Positions 7,733 through 13,858 of a stretch of DNA of 64,000 nt are shown in pieces. The position numbers and the translations under genes were made by a program. Under the pieces are notes generated by a model, which saw nothing but the letters and a program-made list of their open reading frames with translations, had not been told where the DNA came from and ran no database searches. Every line of letters starts with the position of its first letter. The first letter of the stretch is position 1. This stretch comes from an uncultured Parabacteroides sp. (GTDB lineage Bacteria > Bacteroidota > Bacteroidia > Bacteroidales > Tannerellaceae), in assembly GCA_934718155.1 (NCBI GenBank), contig CAKUZF010000007.1:18082-82081 (forward strand), read 5' to 3'.

Positions 7733-9040
7733 TTAGTCAACACGCTCTATATGCGCCCCGATGCGATTCAAACGCTTATCGATGTCTTGATAGCCTCTGT
7801 CGATCTGGTCGATGTTGTGGATCACGCTCCGCCCCTCGGCGCTCATGGCAGCGATCAGCAGCGCAATGCCCGCACGGATGTCGGGCGAGACCATCGTAGA
7901 GCTCCGTAGCTTGAAGCGGTTACCCAATCCGATCACCGTCGCCCGGTGAGGGTCGCACAAGATGATCTGCGCCCCCATGTCGATCAGTTTATCCACGAAG
8001 AAGAGGCGACTTTCGAACATCTTCTGATGAATCAGCACGCTGCCTTCGGCCTGTGTGGCCACAACCAGGAAGACACTCAGCAGGTCGGGAGTCAGTCCCG
8101 GCCAAGGCGCATCAGCTATCGTCATGATCGAGCCGTCGATGAAGGTCTCGATCTGATAGGAGTCGTGGCGAGGAATGTAGATGTCGTCGCCACGCTGCTC
8201 GACAGTGATGCCCAGTCGCCTAAAGGCATCGGGGATGATGCCCAAATTGGCATACCCCGTGCGCTTGATCGTGATCTCCGACCCCGTCATCGCCGCCATG
8301 CCAATAAAGCTACCCACCTCGATCATATCAGGCAAGATGGTATGCTCCGTGCCACGCAGCGAGCCGACCCCCTCGATGGTCAGCAAGTTAGAGCCAACGC
8401 CCGAGATGCGTGCGCCCATACGGTTGAGCATGGCCGAGAGCTGCTGCAGGTAGGGCTCGCAAGCCGCATTGTAGATCGTGGTCGTCCCCTCGGCCAGCAC
8501 GGCAGCCATCAAGATATTAGCCGTACCCGTCACCGAAGCCTCATCGAGCAGCATGTATGCGCCCCGCAACCCGTCGGAAGCCACCTCATAGAGTTGTCGT
8601 TCGGCATCGTAGCTGAAGTGAGCACCCAGTCGTTGTATGCCCTGAAAGTGTGTGTCGAGCCTGCGGCGGCCTATCTTGTCGCCTCCCGGTTTAGGGATCA
8701 ACGCCCGTCCGAAGCGAGCCACAAGAGGTCCGACGATCATCACCGAGCCTCGCAGGCTCGCACTGCGGCGCAAGAAATCGGCCGTCTCGAGATAGTTCAA
8801 GTCTACCCGGTCGGCCTGAAAGGCATAGCTTCCGGGAGCCAGTTGCTCCACGCAGACACCCATGTCGCGCAACAGGTCGATCAAGTTGTTCACGTCGAGG
8901 ATGTCGGGCACGTTGTGGATCGTCACCCGCTCGGCGGTCAGCAACGTGGCACAGATCACCTCCAATGCCTCGTTCTTCGCCCCCTGTGGCACGATCTCAC
9001 CCGCCATGCGGCAGCCGCCCTCAATCACGAACGAGCTCAT
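7733..9040 (-). CDS. murA: UDP-N-acetylglucosamine 1-carboxyvinyltransferase, Asp-type active site
   Basis: First committed step of peptidoglycan synthesis: transfers enolpyruvate from PEP to UDP-GlcNAc. 435 residues with the two-domain EPSP-synthase fold; GAKNEALEVICATLLTAE near the N-terminus is the substrate-binding segment. In the active-site loop the usual GGCxIG reads GGDKIG, so Asp121 stands where E. coli has Cys115, the residue alkylated by fosfomycin. Asp at this site is known to keep the enzyme active and fosfomycin-insensitive in other bacteria. The start overlaps the stop of the DUF4290 gene by 4 bases, indicating coupled translation. It is the second gene of the envelope operon. 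Confidence 0.95.
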   Translation of the reverse strand: MSSFVIEGGCRMAGEIVPQGAKNEALEVICATLLTAERVTIHNVPDILDVNNLIDLLRDMGVCVEQLAPGSYAFQADRVDLNYLETADFLRRSASLRGSVMIVGPLVARFGRALIPKPGGDKIGRRRLDTHFQGIQRLGAHFSYDAERQLYEVASDGLRGAYMLLDEASVTGTANILMAAVLAEGTTTIYNAACEPYLQQLSAMLNRMGARISGVGSNLLTIEGVGSLRGTEHTILPDMIEVGSFIGMAAMTGSEITIKRTGYANLGIIPDAFRRLGITVEQRGDDIYIPRHDSYQIETFIDGSIMTIADAPWPGLTPDLLSVFLVVATQAEGSVLIHQKMFESRLFFVDKLIDMGAQIILCDPHRATVIGLGNRFKLRSSTMVSPDIRAGIALLIAAMSAEGRSVIHNIDQIDRGYQDIDKRLNRIGAHIERVD

Positions 9041-9774
9041 TGCGCCTGCTGTTGGGGTTGTCTTTTCTGTTGTTTGCGGGCGTTGCTCTGCGGGCCCTTA
9101 GCAGCGGGCTGCTGGTTCTTGCGCTGTGCGCCTCCCTTGGCGGCAGGCTGCTGGTTCTTGCGCGGCGCACCGCCCTTACCCTGCTGTTGCAGGTTGCGCT
9201 GAGCATTGCTGTTGCAGATGCGCAACAGGTCGCGACCTTCAAGGAGCTTCATCTGTTCCGGTTTGCGCACGATGTCCCAGCCCGACAACTCGGCCATATC
9301 CTTCAATATTTTGTCGTTATCCACCGAGTCTTTATTCCAAAGCAGGTAGTCCAGCTTCAGATGCGTAGCCAGCAGGTGCACCAGGCGCTCCTTTTCAGGG
9401 CCTTCGGCCATTCCCTTGGCATAGTCGATCATGCGCTCCATCGTGTTGCCATAGTGGCGATAGCGGATGCGGTGCTTCGGGTAGGGCAAGCGCTGCGGAC
9501 GCTGGAAAAGCTCCTCTGGCTTCACCACGTCGTAGGGATAGTCTATATCCAACTTGAAATCGGCCATAATCGCCAAATGGTCCCACAGAATATGCTTAAA
9601 GTTGTTTACGTCGCGCAGATGGGGAAACAGGTTTCCCATGATGCTAATGATTGTGTGTGCGCAACGTGTCCGCTCTTCGCGGTCGGCAATGGTCAAGCAG
9701 TGATCGACCATGTTCTGAATATTTCGGCCATAATCGGGCAAGGCCAATCGTTTCTCTTCAGTGTTATATTTCAT
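9037..9774 (-). CDS. DUF4290 family protein
   Basis: Bacteroidetes-specific family of unknown function, usually next to murA as here. About 245 residues: a helical domain (for example YNTEEKRLALPDYGRNIQ, then MVDHCLTIADREERTRCA) and a basic, Gln-rich, probably disordered tail. The tail carries two 13-residue repeats beginning GGAPRKNQQ and GGAQRKNQQ, encoded by a 39-bp tandem duplication. The frame is open to 9807, but a TATCTTCG -7 box at 9795-9802 overlaps that upstream Met, so the MKYNTEEKR start at 9774 is chosen. The stop overlaps the murA start (ATGA). Confidence 0.85.
   Translation of the reverse strand: MKYNTEEKRLALPDYGRNIQNMVDHCLTIADREERTRCAHTIISIMGNLFPHLRDVNNFKHILWDHLAIMADFKLDIDYPYDVVKPEELFQRPQRLPYPKHRIRYRHYGNTMERMIDYAKGMAEGPEKERLVHLLATHLKLDYLLWNKDSVDNDKILKDMAELSGWDIVRKPEQMKLLEGRDLLRICNSNAQRNLQQQGKGGAPRKNQQPAAKGGAQRKNQQPAAKGPQSNARKQQKRQPQQQAQ
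9097..9174 (-). repeat. 39-bp tandem duplication in DUF4290 tail
   Basis: Two in-frame 39-bp units encoding 13 residues each (GGAPRKNQQPAAK and GGAQRKNQQPAAK). They differ at one residue, so the duplication looks fairly recent. Copy number may vary between strains. Confidence 0.8.
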
Positions 9775-9794
9775 CTTCAAAATTTGTTTACCCG

Positions 9795-9802
9795 CGAAGA
9801 TA
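9795..9802 (-). promoter_or_regulatory. -7 box of DUF4290-murA operon
   Basis: Minus-strand TATCTTCG, of the TANNTTYG type common in Bacteroidetes, 20 bases before the MKYNTEEKR start. It drives the operon ending at rseP. Confidence 0.5.
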
Positions 9803-9848
9803 CGCATTATAATTGGATATGTTCGGGTTTTGGTATCACAAATTTTCG

Positions 9849-9856
9849 TACCTTCG
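9849..9856 (+). promoter_or_regulatory. -7 box of mlaE promoter
   Basis: TACCTTCG, with a possible -33 TTTG at 9829-9832; the 16-base spacing is a little short. The mlaE ATG is at 9893, after an A-rich leader containing AAAGGAAAC. Confidence 0.5.
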
Positions 9857-9892
9857 CGAACGTGTCAAACGTAAAACAACAAAGGAAACAAC

Positions 9893-10639
9893 ATGAACAA
9901 AGCCTTACATAGCGTGGGCGAGTACACGCTTCTGATGATGAAAAGCATCACCATCCCCGACCGTTGGAGCATGTTTTTCAAGCAACTCGCCAAGGAGATC
10001 TACAAACTGGGCGTGGACTCGCTTTGGATTGTCGTGATCATCTCCATCTTCATCGGAACCGTGATCGCCATCCAGATCTCGCTCAATATCAACTCGCCGC
10101 TCATCCCTAAATTCACCATCGGCTACACCACCCGCGAGATCATCCTCCTGGAGTTCTCCAGCTCCATCATGGCGCTGATCCTGGCCGGAAAGGTTGGCAG
10201 CAACATCGCCTCCGAGATCGGCACGATGCGTGTCACGGAGCAGATCGACGCCATGGAGATCATGGGCGTAAACTCCGCCAACTTCCTGATCCTCCCCAAG
10301 ATGGTGGGATTGATGATGTTCATCCCCGTGCTGGTGATCTTCAGCATGTTCACGGGTATCTGCGGCGGCATCTTCGCCAGCTACTCCTCGGCCACCAACA
10401 TGACGCCGGCCGACTTCGAGTATGGCCTGCAGTTCTATTTCACGGAGTTCTACATCTGGTACTCCATCATCAAATCGATCATCTACGCCTTCATCATCTC
10501 TTCCATCGCCTCCTACTTCGGCTACAACGTCAAAGGTGGCGCACTCGAGGTGGGCAAGGCCAGCACCAACGCCGTGGTGATCAGCAGCGTCATGATCCTG
10601 TTGGCCGACGTGATTCTCACGCAGCTCATGCTGACCTGA
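9893..10639 (+). CDS. mlaE: MlaE-type ABC transporter permease
   Basis: Inner-membrane permease of the Mla/Mce phospholipid transport family, which moves lipid between inner and outer membranes. 248 residues with five or so membrane segments and the family features: IIISIFIGTVIAIQ early on, the long EFSSSIMALILAGKVGSNIASEIGTM-type coupling region (residues about 83-108) and EQIDAMEIMGVN. It is followed after 112 bases by its ATPase. The MCE-domain protein (MlaD) is not adjacent in this window, so the pair is incomplete here. The start is supported by a -7 box and an A-rich ribosome-binding region. Confidence 0.92.
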   Translation: MNKALHSVGEYTLLMMKSITIPDRWSMFFKQLAKEIYKLGVDSLWIVVIISIFIGTVIAIQISLNINSPLIPKFTIGYTTREIILLEFSSSIMALILAGKVGSNIASEIGTMRVTEQIDAMEIMGVNSANFLILPKMVGLMMFIPVLVIFSMFTGICGGIFASYSSATNMTPADFEYGLQFYFTEFYIWYSIIKSIIYAFIISSIASYFGYNVKGGALEVGKASTNAVVISSVMILLADVILTQLMLT

Positions 10640-10751
10640 GGCAAGCTAAGGCGAACCAACCAACCGATAAGCGAACAAGGGCTCGCTGCCCGTTGCGCCC
10701 CCCAAGAGTGAGGCCCATGGAGCGAGCCGCGACAAACTATAAAAGCATACT
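10640..10751 (+). other. mlaE-mlaF intergenic stretch with inverted repeat
   Basis: 112 bases between two genes of one likely operon. It holds an inverted repeat GGCTCGCT (10680-10687) / AGCGAGCC (10721-10728) with a 33-base loop. There is no T-run, so it is not a classical terminator. It might tune the ratio of the two proteins; that is inference. Confidence 0.4.
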
Positions 10752-11537
10752 ATGATCGAAGTAAAGCATATCATCAAGTCGTTCGAGGGACGCACCGTCC
10801 TGAAAGACATCAGCGCCCTTTTCGAAGAGGGCAAGACCAACCTCATCATCGGCCGAAGCGGATCGGGCAAGACCGTAATGATCAAAAACATCATCGGGCT
10901 CATGCGCCCCGACTCCGGGCAGATACTCTACGACGGGCGCAACTTGCTGACCATGAACAAACGCGAGCTGAACCATCTGCGCCGCGAGATGGGCATGCTG
11001 TTCCAAGGCTCAGCCCTGTTCGACAGCATGACGGTGCTCGAAAACGTGATGTTCCCCCTCGATATGTTCTCCGACGCACCCGCCAAGGAGCGACGCTCAC
11101 GCGCCGAGTTCTGCCTCGAGCGAGTCAACCTGTCTGAGGCGGGCCACCTCTACCCCTCCGAGATCAGCGGCGGCATGATGAAGCGAGCCGCCATAGCCCG
11201 CGCCATCTCGCTCAACCCCAAGTACCTCTTCTGCGACGAGCCCAACTCGGGCCTCGACCCGAAGACGTCGCTTCTGATCGACGACTTGATCCACGACATC
11301 ACCGTGGAGTATAAGATGACGACCGTAATCAACACCCACGACATGAACTCGGTGATCAACATCGGCGACAACATCGTCTTCATCAAAGAGGGCGTTAAGG
11401 AGTGGCAGGGCACGAAAGAGCAGGTCATCACCTCCAACAACAAAGCGCTCAACGACTTCATCTTCGCCTCCGACCTGTTCCGAAAGGTGAAAGAGGTCGA
11501 GCTGCAGGAGGAAGAAGAGGCGAAAAAGCAAGCCTAA
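10752..11537 (+). CDS. mlaF: MlaF-type ABC transporter ATPase
   Basis: Cytosolic nucleotide-binding subunit that energises the MlaE permease. 261 residues with Walker A GRSGSGKT near residue 36, Q-loop LFQGSALFDSMTVLENV, the Mla-type signature SGGMMKRAAIARAI (in place of LSGGQ) and Walker B LFCDEPNSGLDP. The switch His lies in NTHDMNS. The C-terminus is Lys/Glu-rich. It is the last gene of the mlaEF unit, ending at a strong terminator. Confidence 0.93.
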   Translation: MIEVKHIIKSFEGRTVLKDISALFEEGKTNLIIGRSGSGKTVMIKNIIGLMRPDSGQILYDGRNLLTMNKRELNHLRREMGMLFQGSALFDSMTVLENVMFPLDMFSDAPAKERRSRAEFCLERVNLSEAGHLYPSEISGGMMKRAAIARAISLNPKYLFCDEPNSGLDPKTSLLIDDLIHDITVEYKMTTVINTHDMNSVINIGDNIVFIKEGVKEWQGTKEQVITSNNKALNDFIFASDLFRKVKEVELQEEEEAKKQA

Positions 11538-11585
11538 GCCACCCTAACTCAAGCTTATGTATTTTACCGTGGCTACCCCATACAC

Positions 11586-11625
11586 ATCGCCCGTCGTTTT
11601 CAGAAGCGACGGGCGATCTTTCTTT
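11586..11625 (+). terminator. Terminator of mlaEF
   Basis: Perfect 11-bp stem ATCGCCCGTCG (11586-11596) / CGACGGGCGAT (11607-11617) followed by a T-rich run. Confidence 0.85.
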
Positions 11626-11690
11626 CCTGAAAACCACCAACGAACAACAGGCTTTTCGCCTCCGAAATTTGCGCATCCGCAGTTTGACCA

Positions 11691-11722
11691 ATAAAAAAAG
11701 GTGTATCATTCTGACACACCTT
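11691..11722 (-). terminator. Terminator of the ABM-domain gene
   Basis: On the minus strand AAGGTGT (11722-11716) pairs with ACACCTT (11704-11698), followed by a run of T (plus-strand A at 11693-11699). It lies 25 bases after the stop of the gene at 11747. Confidence 0.75.
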
Positions 11723-11746
11723 CTCTATATAACGTTGGAGCAACGC

Positions 11747-12022
11747 TTAGAACTCAAACTGCTCAAGTTTCATCTTGCCCAAAGACTGGATCTTCGGCAC
11801 CAAAGTCGTGAAGTGGGGAGCGTGCATGTGCACATCAAGGCAAGCGGCGTCGGTCCATGTTTCGCAAATCATCATCACTTCAGGGCGAGTGCCACTCTCG
11901 AAAATATCATAAGCGACGCAGCCTTTATCATTCAACGATTTTGCCACCAATTCCTTGCAAGCGGCCAGCAATTCAGCGCGATTCTCTGCGCTCACTTCAA
12001 TAAAGCAATTCAAACGAATCAT
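11747..12022 (-). CDS. ABM domain protein (putative quinol monooxygenase, YgiN-like)
   Basis: 91-residue single-domain ferredoxin-like protein: MIRLNCFIEVSAENRAEL, then KGCVAYDIFESGTRPEVMMI, CETWTDAACLDVHMHAPHF. The pattern of a buried YDxF strand, an ETW and a HMxxxHF stretch is typical of the ABM/YgiN family, whose members bind quinols or heme or act on small aromatic substrates. It has no signal peptide, so it is cytosolic. It is a single-gene unit with its own -7 box and terminator; a palindrome in its leader may be an operator. Substrate unknown. Confidence 0.87.
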   Translation of the reverse strand: MIRLNCFIEVSAENRAELLAACKELVAKSLNDKGCVAYDIFESGTRPEVMMICETWTDAACLDVHMHAPHFTTLVPKIQSLGKMKLEQFEF

Positions 12023-12045
12023 AGTATTCTTAATTTAAAAGTCGT

Positions 12046-12076
12046 GTGCTTAAATGGTAAGCACGTCGCAAACTTA
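12046..12076 (-). promoter_or_regulatory. -7 box and leader palindrome of ABM-domain gene
   Basis: Minus-strand TAAGTTTG (12069-12076) is a full -7 box. Between it and the ATG lies a perfect palindrome GTGCTTA-N5-TAAGCAC (12046-12064), placed where a repressor could bind around the transcription start. Confidence 0.5.
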
Positions 12077-12111
12077 CACAAAAAAGTTCGGTTTTATTTC
12101 GCCAGAACTCC

Positions 12112-12119
12112 TATATTTG
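12112..12119 (+). promoter_or_regulatory. -7 box of gtrA promoter
   Basis: TATATTTG, a full TANNTTTG match, 27 bases before the gtrA ATG. Confidence 0.5.
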
Positions 12120-12145
12120 CCGCCGAATTAAGGAATTTAACAGAA

Positions 12146-12529
12146 ATGAAAGAATCTACACGCATCTTGCGATTTGCCATCGTGGGCACCATGAACGCCG
12201 CTATCGCGGCATTGGTCATTTGGGTCTTGATGGACTTGTTGGGATGCAACTACTTGTGGGCAAACCTGGCAGGCTATGCGGCTTCGCTCATCAACAATTT
12301 TTTGTGGAGCAAATATTGGGTATTTGCGTCTCGCCAAAGTCATTTCGCCCGCGAGATTCCGCTCTTCCTGTTTGCCTTTGGTAGCGCCTATACGGCTCAA
12401 TTCCTCTTCCTGCTGCTCGCGGTGGAGGGAATTGGCCTGAATGCTTACCTTGGTCAGTTCCTCGGCCTCTTTGTTTACGGCGCCGTTAATTTCATCCTAA
12501 ATCGGAAAGTGACATTCAAGCAGCAATAG
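12146..12529 (+). CDS. GtrA family membrane protein
   Basis: 127-residue protein with four predicted membrane helices: RFAIVGTMNAAIAALVIWVL; YLWANLAGYAASLINNFLWS; the segment after REIPLFLF; and LGQFLGLFVYGAVNFILN. The NFLWSKYWVF and NFILNRKVTF motifs are typical of GtrA proteins, which help move polyprenyl-linked sugars across the inner membrane or anchor polysaccharide modification enzymes. No glycosyltransferase partner is adjacent. The same frame is open far upstream through mlaF, but the -7 box at 12112 and the ATG at 12146 give a protein of family length. Confidence 0.85.
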   Translation: MKESTRILRFAIVGTMNAAIAALVIWVLMDLLGCNYLWANLAGYAASLINNFLWSKYWVFASRQSHFAREIPLFLFAFGSAYTAQFLFLLLAVEGIGLNAYLGQFLGLFVYGAVNFILNRKVTFKQQ

Positions 12530-12538
12530 CTAGTCAGC

Positions 12539-12692
12539 AAGCCTTGGTGAAAAGGACGAATTTCGATGGCCATCGGCGTGATAAACCACGGCCGTCGTTG
12601 TATGAAACCACGGGCAACGAAATTTATCGGCACGGGCAACGAAATTTCAAACCACGGGCAACGAAATTTCAAACCACGGGCAACGAAATTTA
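12539..12692 (+). repeat. Array A: seven 22-bp tandem units (composite element, copy A)
   Basis: Seven consecutive 22-bp units starting at 12539, 12561, 12583, 12605, 12627, 12649 and 12671. The last four share the core CACGGGCAACGAAATTT; the third has CCACGGCCGTCGTTG; the first two are more degenerate. Units match copy B in the same order: the third and fifth units agree at 21 of 22 bases with B units, the first and second at 13 of 22. There are no spacers between units. It begins 9 bases after the gtrA stop, and 22 is not a multiple of 3, so it is not coding. Confidence 0.9.
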
Positions 12693-12731
12693 CGCAAATC
12701 CCTTTGTTTTTCGCAAAAGGCGAGCATATCG

Positions 12732-12783
12732 TTTTTCTTTTTTTGTAAGCGTATATATATATACGCTTACAAAAAAAAAAAAA
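12732..12783. repeat. Palindrome A: AT-rich hairpin of composite element
   Basis: GTAAGCGTATATA / TATATACGCTTAC centred at 12757-12758. It is extended by T7 on the left and A on the right into a perfect 40-base palindrome (12738-12777), with imperfect T/A-rich arms beyond. It lies about 40 bases after the 22-bp array. Copy B has a palindrome with the same GCGTATATATA core but different arms. Confidence 0.85.
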
Positions 12784-12852
12784 TCAATATCTGATAGCCG
12801 GGCGCCCCCCAAAAAGCCGTTTTTTTTTACAATAAAATTGGTATTGCGCCTG
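12784..12852 (+). repeat. Tail A of composite element
   Basis: Contains ATATCTGATAGCC (12787-12799), matching copy B at 11 of 13, and TACAATAAAATTGG followed by TATTGCGCCTG (12828-12852), matching B at 19 of 25, mostly transitions. Between them are C6, A5 and T9 runs. No further similarity to B after 12852, which suggests an element boundary. The rest of the gap to folK (12853-12889) shows nothing. Confidence 0.75.
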
Positions 12853-12889
12853 TCTATACCAAGAGGGTGCGCCGTGTGGAAAAAGTCAA

Positions 12890-13255
12890 TCACATCATCG
12901 CCATCAGCTCCCGCACAAAGGGGCGCTCCAGGTCGGCAGGCTTCAGAATTTGGTCGTTCCACTGGATGAGGTCGATATCGATAGGCATCTGTCCGGAGGC
13001 CTTGTCGGCAGGTCGGCGGCCAATCTCCCACTCCATCTGCTTCAGGGCGGCCCGCACCTCCTCCACCGGCTCCTCCGTGTGTAGGATGGCCACCTGGTTG
13101 AGGTAGTGCGGAGCGGCAGGGTCGCCAATCGCCTCCGTCTCCATCAGCGGCGAGAGGCGTATGTCGGCAAAATGGGCGCACAGCATCGTAGCGGCACGCT
13201 CCATGTGGCGCGACGCGTCGCAATTCGACCCAAGGCAGAGGAAAGCCGAACTCAT
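12890..13255 (-). CDS. folK: HPPK-like pterin pyrophosphokinase (short form)
   Basis: Folate pathway enzyme that transfers pyrophosphate from ATP to 6-hydroxymethyl-7,8-dihydropterin. 121 residues, shorter than the usual 150-165. The N-terminal CLGSNCDASRHMERA, central HYLNQVAILHT and C-terminal PIDIDLIQWND are recognisable. In the HPPK signature the segment before DID is normally GPRxxD; here it reads GQMPID, so the conserved Arg is replaced by Met. The gene is tightly coupled to the upstream lipoprotein gene by a 4-base overlap. Likely functional but divergent; a degenerate paralogue cannot be excluded. Confidence 0.8.
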   Translation of the reverse strand: MSSAFLCLGSNCDASRHMERAATMLCAHFADIRLSPLMETEAIGDPAAPHYLNQVAILHTEEPVEEVRAALKQMEWEIGRRPADKASGQMPIDIDLIQWNDQILKPADLERPFVRELMAMM

Positions 13256-13734
13256 TTCAGCTTCTGGTCGTTGAACACGGTGATTCTCTTCACCAACTCG
13301 ATGAACGACTGGGGGAAGACCTGCTTATCGGCGCTGCGGATAGAGATGAACTTTTCCTTGCCGCCGCTTGAGAGAGAAATCTGATAGACAAGGTCGTTCA
13401 TGCCATTTTTTGGAGTCGATTCGAAACCGTAGGAATCCTTCATCGAGAAGAAATCCACGTCGGCGATCAGCTGGCTCAACTCGGCATACTCATCGTCGGT
13501 CAACACGCCCTCGACCACCTTCGGGTCGCGCTTGCGAGCGAAGTTATCCATGAAGTAGTCGATGCGCTCCACCTTGTAGTGCTTCTCACTATCCATCGAA
13601 AGCATCACCTTGAAATTATCCACACTCTCCACACTATAGCTGAACTCGAAGGCTCCCAAGTCACGCTTACATCCTGTCAGCGAGAGGATTAAAAGAAGGG
13701 CCGCAAAGACCGACCATCTGATTTGTCTTTTCAT
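13252..13734 (-). CDS. Hypothetical lipoprotein
   Basis: 160 residues with a clear lipoprotein signal (MKRQIRWSVFAALLLILSLTGC, lipidated Cys22). The mature part (for example FEFSYSVESVDNFKVMLS, then GVLTDDEYAELSQLIADVDFF) has mixed alpha/beta character and no motif I recognise. By its signal it is membrane-attached in the periplasm or outer membrane. It is co-transcribed with and overlaps folK by 4 bases; there is no obvious functional link. A TATGTTCG -7 box lies 27 bases upstream. Confidence 0.75.
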   Translation of the reverse strand: MKRQIRWSVFAALLLILSLTGCKRDLGAFEFSYSVESVDNFKVMLSMDSEKHYKVERIDYFMDNFARKRDPKVVEGVLTDDEYAELSQLIADVDFFSMKDSYGFESTPKNGMNDLVYQISLSSGGKEKFISIRSADKQVFPQSFIELVKRITVFNDQKLK

Positions 13735-13760
13735 CGCTTGTTATTTTAAATTTATTAGCG

Positions 13761-13768
13761 CGAACATA
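13761..13768 (-). promoter_or_regulatory. -7 box of lipoprotein-folK unit
   Basis: Minus-strand TATGTTCG, a TANNTTCG match, 27 bases before the ATG. Divergent from the feoB promoter. Confidence 0.4.
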
Positions 13769-13791
13769 CACAAAAAACACGAGAAACAAAT

Positions 13792-13799
13792 TACCTTTG
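13792..13799 (+). promoter_or_regulatory. -7 box of feoAB promoter
   Basis: TACCTTTG, a full match, about 60 bases before the ATG at 13859. I see no clear Fur-type 19-bp inverted repeat around it. Confidence 0.5.
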
Positions 13800-13858
13800 C
13801 TTCATAAAAGCGGAAGGGCGGGGTGGTTCCTCCTCCGGCATAAAAGGCAAAAAAGATT

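Noticed and set aside
11402..12145. Upstream extension of the gtrA frame to give a 375-residue protein
   Set aside because: It runs out of frame through mlaF, a strong terminator and the antisense ABM gene. The -7 box at 12112 and a family-length product support the start at 12146.
12539..12692. 22-bp arrays as a CRISPR
   Set aside because: Units are adjacent without unique spacers, the period is too short, and no cas gene is in the window.
12732..12783. AT palindrome of copy A as an ordinary terminator of gtrA or folK
   Set aside because: It lies 200 bases from gtrA and over 100 from folK, has a weak TA core, and recurs with array and tail in copy B, so a part of a repeat element fits better. 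Terminator activity is not excluded.
12544..12969. Open frame across the 22-bp array as a small repeat protein
   Set aside because: The period of 22 is not a multiple of 3, so repeats shift frame each unit; there is no ribosome-binding site, and copy B does not keep the frame.
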